Below are positions 58,589 through 64,000 of a DNA stretch of 64,000 bases, piece after piece; within the stretch, counting starts at the first letter, position 1; each line of letters opens with the position of its first letter. The stretch spans positions 61,618 through 125,617 of the forward strand of contig CAZLRF010000005.1 of the NCBI GenBank assembly GCA_964561785.1, written 5' to 3'. The translations under genes and the position numbers were made by a program. The notes under the pieces were generated by a model. It was not told the origin of the DNA. It was given only the letters and a program-made list of their open reading frames with translations, and did no database searches. Source of the DNA: DATBSL01 sp964561785 (GTDB taxonomy: Bacteria > Acidobacteriota > Vicinamibacteria > Fen-336).

Positions 58589-59623
58589 TCAGGCCTCCGC
58601 CTTCAGCACCGCGTCCTGGTAGGAGCAGCCGTAGCCCTTCGACGGGTCCTTGTAGGCCTCGACCCGGCCGTCGGCCGCGAACGACTTCGTCCGGCCGAGC
58701 AGGCGCTCGACGTCGGCCGCGGTCAGCGGCACGAAGCCGCGCGCGATGCGGGCCATGCCCCGCACCTCCTCGCGGCTCTTCATCGCGCAGATGACCGTGC
58801 TGACCGGCAGCGAGAGCGCGTAGCGCCGGCACAGCTCCCAGTCGACGCCGGTCGCCGCGGGGACGGCACCCGTTGCGCCCCCGCCGCCGAGCGACTTCAT
58901 TCCGAGGACGCCGATGCCCCTCTCGCGGCACACGGGAAGGACCGCCTTCTCGAAGCTGCGGTACTGGGCGTCGAGGAGGTTGAGCGGCATCTGCACCGCG
59001 TCCCACGGGTGGGCGGCGATCATCCGCAGGTGCGTCTGCGGGTCGCGGTGGCCGGAGAAGCCCAGGAAGCGGGCCTTGCCGGCCTTCTGCGCCTCGACGA
59101 GCGCCCGCAGCGCCCCCCGCTCCGGGTGCGCGGCCCGCTCCACGTCGTCCGCGTACTGGACCGCGTGCAGCTGCAGGAGATCGACCCGGTCCGTCCGCAG
59201 CCGGCGCAGGCTGTCCTCGATGTGGCGCCGCGCCCCCGCGTAGTCGCGCGCGCAGATCTTGGTCATGAGGAAGACGCGGTCGCGCCAGCCGGGCGCGGCG
59301 AGCGCCTTGCCCATCACCTCCTCGGCCCGACCGTCGTGGTACTCCCACGCGTTGTCCATGAACGTGATGCCGAGGTCGATCGCCTCGTGCAGCCGCGCGA
59401 TGCACTCGGGCTCGTCGCCGCCCACCGCCGCGTGCCACCCCCCGTAGCCGACGATCGAGACGGAGGCGCCGGTCCGGCCCAGCGGGCGGACCGGGATCCC
59501 GGCGGGGCCGGGAGACTGCAGGGCGAGCGCCTCGCGCCCGAGGGCGACCGCGCCCGCGAGCGCGGAGAGGAACGTGCGCCGGGAGGCGGCGGCCCCCCCT
59601 CGATCCCGGTCTTCGTGCTCCAT
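58589..59623 (-). CDS. Tat-exported aldo/keto reductase
   Basis: A 344-residue protein. The N-terminus has a twin-arginine signal (SRRTFLSALAGAVALG, Arg15-Arg16). The catalytic tetrad is complete: Asp90 and Tyr95 in FMDNAWEYHDG, Lys122 in LMTKICARD, His153 in LLQLHAVQY. AKRs normally act in the cytosol with NADPH; Tat export implies folding with a cofactor before transport. A Cys near the C-terminus (GYGCSYQDA) is noted. Substrate unknown. ATG at 59623 gives the full Tat signal. Confidence 0.88.
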   Translation of the reverse strand: MEHEDRDRGGAAASRRTFLSALAGAVALGREALALQSPGPAGIPVRPLGRTGASVSIVGYGGWHAAVGGDEPECIARLHEAIDLGITFMDNAWEYHDGRAEEVMGKALAAPGWRDRVFLMTKICARDYAGARRHIEDSLRRLRTDRVDLLQLHAVQYADDVERAAHPERGALRALVEAQKAGKARFLGFSGHRDPQTHLRMIAAHPWDAVQMPLNLLDAQYRSFEKAVLPVCRERGIGVLGMKSLGGGGATGAVPAATGVDWELCRRYALSLPVSTVICAMKSREEVRGMARIARGFVPLTAADVERLLGRTKSFAADGRVEAYKDPSKGYGCSYQDAVLKAEA

Positions 59624-59756
59624 GCGCCTCCTCCTCGTCTCCGACGGCTCCCGCCCATCGTAGCCCACTTGCGCTTCGGCCCGCCCGCCGCACGTCCTCG
59701 TGACAGAATCGCTTCGGAGTATGGAGCGAATCGGCGATGGTGAAGGGAGGACCGCC

Positions 59757-61301
59757 ATGAGCGGAGTCCGTTTCGGTGTCGCCGTCGTGTCGTTCGTGGG
59801 GCTTCTCGCCGCCCCGCCCGCCCCGGCCGGGGCGGCCCCGCCGTTCGTCGACCCCTTCGTCGCCCGGCCCCGCGTCTTCGTCCTGACCGACGTCGCCAAC
59901 GAGCCGGACGACCAGATGTCCCTCGTGCGCTTCCTGCTCTACTCGAACCAGTGGGACGTCGAGGGTCTCGTCGCCACCACCTCGACGTGGCTCCGCGAAC
60001 GGGTCCGCCCCGACGTGATCCACGCGGTGCTCGACGCCTACGAGAAGGTCCAGCCGAACCTGCTCCGGCACGCGCCCGGCTTCCCGGCCGCGGCGGCGCT
60101 GCGCGCGGTGGTCGCCCCCGGCCAGCCGGGCTACGGCATGGCCGCGGTGGGGGAGGGCAAGGACTCGGCCGGCGCACGGCTCCTGCTGCGAGCGGCGGCG
60201 CGGGACGACCCGCGGCCGCTCTGGGTGCTGGCCTGGGGCGGCGCGAACACCCTCGCCCAGGCCCTGTGGACGGCGCGGGCCACCCTCCCGGCGGCCGAGA
60301 GAGACCTTCTCGTGGCCCGGCTGCGCGTCTACACGATCTCCGACCAGGACGACGCCGGGCCGTGGCTGCGCCGCGAGTTCCCGGAGCTGCACTACGTCGC
60401 CCACCCGTCCACCCAGGACGGCGAGGAGTACTCCCAGGCCACGTGGACGGGCATCAGCGGCGACCGCTTCTACCGCAACGCTCCGGGCGCCGACTTCACG
60501 ACCTTCACCGACGAGTGGGTGAACGCGAACGTGCGCAGCAAGAAGCCGCTCGGCGAGCTGTACCCCTTCCCCTGCTGCATCCACGAGGGCGACACGCCGT
60601 CCTTCCTCGCTCTCGTCGACAACGGCCTCGCGGGCGCGATGAGCCCGGCCTTCGGCGGCTGGGGCGGCCGCTACGTGTGGCGCCAGCCCCGCGCGGAGCC
60701 GCGCCCGTTCTGGACGCAGGGCGGCGACTCGTACCCCGGCAACGACTCCTCGCGGGACACGGTCGTGGGGGTCGACGGGAGGGAGTACACGTCGGACCAG
60801 GCCACGATCTGGCGCTGGAGGACGGCCTTCCAGCACGACTTCGCCGCCCGCACGGACTGGACGATCCGGCCCTTCGCCGGCGCGAACCACAACCCGACGG
60901 TGGTCGTGAACGGGCGGCCCGGGACCTCGCCGCTGGTGCTCGACGCCGTCGTCGGCGTCGGCGTCGTCCTCGACGCCGCGGGCACGAGCGACCCCGACGG
61001 CCACGCGCTGCGCTTCACGTGGTTCCACTACCCCGAGGCGGGCACCGGCATCCCCGGCCAGCCCGTGCGGGAGAGAGAGCCCGCGCCGGAGGGCGCGGGC
61101 GAAACACCCCCCCCGGTCGGCATGCCGCCGCCCCCGCCGCCCCGCGTCGCGATCGAGGGCGCGTCGACCGGGAGGGCGACCGTGACGCCGCGGGTGCCCG
61201 GCGTCGCCCACGTGATCCTCGCGGTCGAGGACGACGGCCGGCCGAGCCTCACCTCCTACCGGCGCGTGATCCTGCGCATGCGCCGGCCGGGGGGCGCTTG
61301 A
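59757..61301 (+). CDS. Secreted nucleoside-hydrolase-like protein (DUF1593, Sde182 family)
   Basis: A 514-residue exported protein (signal peptide VAVVSFVGLLAAPPAPAGAA). The N-terminal domain (about 40-340) has the nucleoside-hydrolase-like metal motif FVLTDVANEPDDQMSLVRFL and VYTISDQDDAGPW, as in the cellulose-binding Sde182-like family. The C-terminal part (about 370-514) is an Ig-like/cadherin-like domain (VLDAAGTSDPDGHALRFTW) with a Pro-rich loop. Members occur with carbohydrate-degrading enzymes; activity is unproven. SD GGGAGG precedes the ATG. Confidence 0.85.
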   Translation: MSGVRFGVAVVSFVGLLAAPPAPAGAAPPFVDPFVARPRVFVLTDVANEPDDQMSLVRFLLYSNQWDVEGLVATTSTWLRERVRPDVIHAVLDAYEKVQPNLLRHAPGFPAAAALRAVVAPGQPGYGMAAVGEGKDSAGARLLLRAAARDDPRPLWVLAWGGANTLAQALWTARATLPAAERDLLVARLRVYTISDQDDAGPWLRREFPELHYVAHPSTQDGEEYSQATWTGISGDRFYRNAPGADFTTFTDEWVNANVRSKKPLGELYPFPCCIHEGDTPSFLALVDNGLAGAMSPAFGGWGGRYVWRQPRAEPRPFWTQGGDSYPGNDSSRDTVVGVDGREYTSDQATIWRWRTAFQHDFAARTDWTIRPFAGANHNPTVVVNGRPGTSPLVLDAVVGVGVVLDAAGTSDPDGHALRFTWFHYPEAGTGIPGQPVREREPAPEGAGETPPPVGMPPPPPPRVAIEGASTGRATVTPRVPGVAHVILAVEDDGRPSLTSYRRVILRMRRPGGA

Positions 61302-61364
61302 CGGTGGGGACGCAGGCCACCGGCTGCGGCAGGCGGTGGAGGGGGCCGAGGTCATCTGCGACCG

Positions 61365-62345
61365 CTATGGGTAGATGCGCTTCCAATCGGCCTTCATGTC
61401 CACGATCGTCCAGCCCCTGGCGCGCGCCTCGTCGAGGCCCTCGTCGAGGCGGCCGATGTGCGACTCGCGGTCGTAGGCCCACTCGCGCTCGGCGTCGGTG
61501 TGGTGGACATACAGGCAGAACCGGCGGCCGGGGCCGGCGGCCGTCCACTGCAGCATCTGCAGGTCGCCGTCGGAGTTGCCGAAGGCGGCGATCGGGCGCC
61601 GGCCGATGTGCATCTGGATCGCGACCGGCTTGCCGGCCTTGTCGTCGACGAAGTTCAGCTCGGGAAGGCGCACGAGCACCGGCTGGCCCTCGCGCAGCTC
61701 GAACTTCGTCTTGATGCTGCTGCCTATGACCTGCTCGGGCGGGATGCCGTACACGCGCTCCGCCCACGGCCGCATGAACTCGATGCCGCCGCCGGAGACG
61801 ATGTAGGTCTTGAAGCCGTTCGCGCGCAGGTAGTCGAGCAGCTCGAGCATCGGCTGGTAGACCATCTCGGTGTAGAGCCGGCCGGTCTTCGGGTGCCTGG
61901 CCGTCGTGACCCAGTCGGTGACGATCCGGTCGAACTCCTCGGACGTCATGCCCGCGTGCGTGCCCATCGCCATCTCGAGGAGCGCGTGCTCGCCACCCGC
62001 CAGAGCGGCCTTGACGTCGCCTTTGAGCACCGACGCGAACGGCTCCCTGTCCTTCCACTCCGGGTGCTGCGGCGCGAGCGCCCGGATGCGATCGAAGATG
62101 AAGAACGCCTGGAAGTACATCGGCTGCTCGGCCCAGAGCGTGCCGTCGTTGTCGAAGACGGCGATGCGCTCGGCCGGTGGAACGTACGAAGGGCCGCCTT
62201 CGCGAGTGACACCCTCCACGAACGCCAGGACCCTGCGCCGGGCCGTGCCGTCGTTCCAGCTCGGGAGCGGGTCCGCGGCCTCGCGCGGGCCTGTCCCGCC
62301 CGCCACGACGGCGGCGAGCAGCGCCCCAGCCATGGTTCTCGTCAT
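61365..62345 (-). CDS. Exported HAD-superfamily hydrolase
   Basis: A 326-residue protein with a short signal-like N-terminus (MAGALLAAVVAGGTG). HAD motif I FDNDGTL (nucleophile Asp65, acid Asp67), motif II in YIVSGGG, and motif IV GNSDGDLQML are all present, so it should be an active phosphatase. It lies downstream of an arylsulfatase on the same strand, separated by 96 nt and a strong hairpin; the pair is often seen together (from memory). Substrate unknown. Confidence 0.85.
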   Translation of the reverse strand: MTRTMAGALLAAVVAGGTGPREAADPLPSWNDGTARRRVLAFVEGVTREGGPSYVPPAERIAVFDNDGTLWAEQPMYFQAFFIFDRIRALAPQHPEWKDREPFASVLKGDVKAALAGGEHALLEMAMGTHAGMTSEEFDRIVTDWVTTARHPKTGRLYTEMVYQPMLELLDYLRANGFKTYIVSGGGIEFMRPWAERVYGIPPEQVIGSSIKTKFELREGQPVLVRLPELNFVDDKAGKPVAIQMHIGRRPIAAFGNSDGDLQMLQWTAAGPGRRFCLYVHHTDAEREWAYDRESHIGRLDEGLDEARARGWTIVDMKADWKRIYP

Positions 62346-62390
62346 CTCCGGTCGCCTCCTGGATCGCCGGACCGTCTTCGGTCGAAGGAG

Positions 62391-62427
62391 CCGGGCCGCA
62401 CCCCGTTCCGGAGGGTGCGGCCCGGCG
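62391..62427 (-). terminator. Hairpin between arylsulfatase and HAD genes
   Basis: GCCGGGCCGCACCC (62391-62404), 9-nt loop, GGGTGCGGCCCGGC (62414-62427): a perfect 14-bp stem, 14 nt after the arylsulfatase stop on the minus strand. There is no T run, so it might attenuate or stabilise rather than fully terminate. Confidence 0.6.
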
Positions 62428-62441
62428 GGATGACGCGACGG

Positions 62442-63995
62442 TTACTGCTTGGAGCTGCTCATGACCGCTTCCATCACGCGGTCGAGGTTGAAGCTGCCGG
62501 GCTTCTGGCGCGGCGGGTAGTCGCGGAAGCTCTGCAGCCACCGGCCGACGTAGGCGCCGGCAGGCGCGATCAGGAACATGCGCTCCATGTACCAGCGCTG
62601 GTAGCCCATCGCGTTCTCTTCCTCGGCGCGCTCGAAGGGGTCCATGCGCAGGTTGGCGACCTTCGGCGCGCGCAGCTCGGTGAACGGCTCCTGCCACACC
62701 TTCAGGCCGACCGCCTTCTGCTCCAGGAACGTGATCTTCCAGGCGTCGTAGCGGAGCGCCGCGACGCTGCCGTCGTCGGTCCAGTAGATGAACTCCCGCC
62801 GCGGCCACGCGGCCTCGCCCTTGAGGGCCGGCAGCAGGTTGTAGCCGTCGAGATGGACCTTGTAGCTGCGCCCGCCGATCGTGCGGCCCTTCAGCAGGTC
62901 CTCCGTGGCGGTCGTGTCGCCGGCGGCGGCGAGCAGCGTCGGCAGCATGTCCTCGTGCGCGCCGATGTCGTTGATCACGGTCCCGGGCTTGATGACACCC
63001 GGCCAGCGGATCACGGTGGGGACGCGGTAGCCGCCCTCCCACTGGGTGTTCTTCTCGCCGCGGAACATCGTCGTGCCGCCGTCCGGCCAGGTGAAGGTCT
63101 CGGCGCCGTTGTCGGTCGAGTACATGACGATCGTGTCGTTCTCGAGCCCGAGCTCCTTGAGCTTGGCCAGCACCTGCCCGACGTGGCCGTCGTGCTCGAC
63201 CATCCCGTCGGCGTAGATGCCGAGGCCGGTCTTGCCCTCGGCCTCGGCCTTCAGGTGCGTGAAGATGTGCATCCGCGTGGAGTTCCACCACAGGAAGAAC
63301 GGCTTTCCCGACTGCTTCGCGCGAACCATGAAGTCGAGCGCCTTGGTGGTGACTTCCGTGTCGATCGTCTCCATGCGCTTGCGGGTGAGCGGGCCGGTGT
63401 CGGTGATGCGGCCGTCGGCGAAGCTGTGGATCACGCCGCGCGGGCCGAACTTCTTCTTGATCTCGGGGTTCTTGAAGTAGTCCGGGTTCTCCGGCTCCTC
63501 CTCCGCGTTGAGGTGGTAGAGGTTGCCGAAGAACTCGTCGAAGCCGTGGTTCGAGGGCAGCATCTCGTCGCGGTCGCCGAGGTGGTTCTTGCCGAACTGA
63601 CCGGTCGTGTAGCCCTGGGCACGCAAGAGCGTCGCGATCGTCGGGTCTTCCCTCTTCATGCCCTCGGGCGCGCCCGGCAGGCCGACCTTGGTGAGCCCGG
63701 TACGGATGGGCGACTGTCCGGTGATGAACGCCGCACGGCCGGCGGTGCAGCTCTGCTGCCCGTACCAGTCGGTGAAGAGCGCGCCCTCCTTCGCGATCGA
63801 GTCGATGTTGGGCGTGCGGTAGCCCATCATGCCGTTGTTGTACGCGCTGATGTTGAACTGGCCGATGTCGTCGCCCCAGATCACCAGGATGTTCGGCTTC
63901 TTCGCAGCGGGCTGGGCGAGCGCAGGCGCCGCGAACACGGCCACCGCGGCGAGGGCGGCGAGCACGCCGCGCGGGAACGGCTTCGAGCACATCAT
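62442..63995 (-). CDS. Arylsulfatase, formylglycine type
   Basis: A 517-residue exported enzyme (signal peptide VLAALAAVAVFAAPALAQ). Formylglycine motif CTAGR (Cys83-Arg87) within QQSCTAGRAAFITG, metal ligands GDD (41-43), and STDNGAE for the second metal-binding pair. KNHLGDRDEMLPSNHGFDEF matches group S1 sulfatases. It removes sulfate from aryl or carbohydrate esters in the periplasm; the activating enzyme is not in the window. ATG at 63995 lies five bases from the window end, so upstream control is not visible. Confidence 0.93.
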   Translation of the reverse strand: MMCSKPFPRGVLAALAAVAVFAAPALAQPAAKKPNILVIWGDDIGQFNISAYNNGMMGYRTPNIDSIAKEGALFTDWYGQQSCTAGRAAFITGQSPIRTGLTKVGLPGAPEGMKREDPTIATLLRAQGYTTGQFGKNHLGDRDEMLPSNHGFDEFFGNLYHLNAEEEPENPDYFKNPEIKKKFGPRGVIHSFADGRITDTGPLTRKRMETIDTEVTTKALDFMVRAKQSGKPFFLWWNSTRMHIFTHLKAEAEGKTGLGIYADGMVEHDGHVGQVLAKLKELGLENDTIVMYSTDNGAETFTWPDGGTTMFRGEKNTQWEGGYRVPTVIRWPGVIKPGTVINDIGAHEDMLPTLLAAAGDTTATEDLLKGRTIGGRSYKVHLDGYNLLPALKGEAAWPRREFIYWTDDGSVAALRYDAWKITFLEQKAVGLKVWQEPFTELRAPKVANLRMDPFERAEEENAMGYQRWYMERMFLIAPAGAYVGRWLQSFRDYPPRQKPGSFNLDRVMEAVMSSSKQ

Positions 63996-64000
63996 CGATA

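Noticed and set aside
62371..62384. GACCG-TCTT-CGGTC mini-hairpin as a separate terminator
   Set aside because: Only five base pairs and adjacent to the much stronger hairpin at 62391-62427; not needed as a separate feature.

Overview
The window is very GC-rich (GC-rich codons dominate, with many GTG and TTG starts and long chains of 1-4 nt gene overlaps). It looks like chromosomal DNA of a Gram-negative bacterium. A large TonB-dependent receptor with an N-terminal carboxypeptidase-regulatory-like domain (Oar type), a membrane-anchored helix-turn-helix protein with a repeat-type ectodomain, paired M16 peptidases, MacB-like exporters and an MglA-type GTPase together suggest Acidobacteriota (perhaps Thermoanaerobaculia or a neighbouring class). 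This placement is an inference from gene content; no rRNA is present.

Layout. 1-2.1 kb: two TPM-domain proteins and an AI-2E-family membrane protein. 2.1-4.8 kb: an F0-only ATP synthase operon (two AtpI-like proteins, a, c, b) ending in a translationally coupled SCP2-like protein; no F1 genes are nearby. 4.8-7.9 kb: an M16 peptidase pair. 8-13 kb: a TolC / HlyD / ABC ATPase / MacB-like permease export operon, followed by a convergent second ABC exporter (ATPase plus two FtsX permeases, 13-16.1 kb). 16.2-18.9 kb: a Cys-phosphatase, PepA-type aminopeptidase and a lipoprotein-like membrane protein. 19.1-24.6 kb: polA embedded in accessory genes (AbiE-type toxin-antitoxin pair in reversed order, a DUF433/DUF4143 chimera, a Uma2 protein). 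24.6-30.4 kb: FmdB-like protein, galU, serS, a GT-C-like membrane protein, a GAF protein and a small tyrosine phosphatase. 30.4-36 kb: tRNA-Ser(UGA), TonB receptor, an alkaline-phosphatase-superfamily/TPR lipoprotein and tRNA-Ser(GCU). 36-43 kb: a GAF-Fis regulator behind an AT-rich palindromic promoter, a small membrane protein, the gltX-glnS operon, a membrane-tethered HTH protein divergent from a PP2C phosphatase, and tRNA-Glu(CUC). 43.2-45.2 kb: an unusual MglA-GTPase/GAF/degenerate histidine-kinase fusion.

45.2-58.6 kb is a dense ion and osmotic homeostasis region: a mechanosensitive-channel-like protein, two glycosyltransferases (one resembling glucosyl-3-phosphoglycerate synthase), a CPA2 cation/proton antiporter, two tandem Ca2+/Na+ exchangers, a complete seven-gene mrpABCDEFG Na+/H+ antiporter operon, and a one-domain voltage-gated channel whose filter reads TLEGW, which points to Ca2+ rather than Na+ selectivity. 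58.6-64 kb holds a Tat-exported aldo/keto reductase, a secreted nucleoside-hydrolase-like protein, an exported HAD hydrolase and an arylsulfatase.

At least nine genes have a -10-like hexamer only 6-11 nt before the start codon, which suggests that leaderless transcripts are common here. No CRISPR array, insertion sequence or prophage was seen, and no gene-free stretch exceeds 300 bases.
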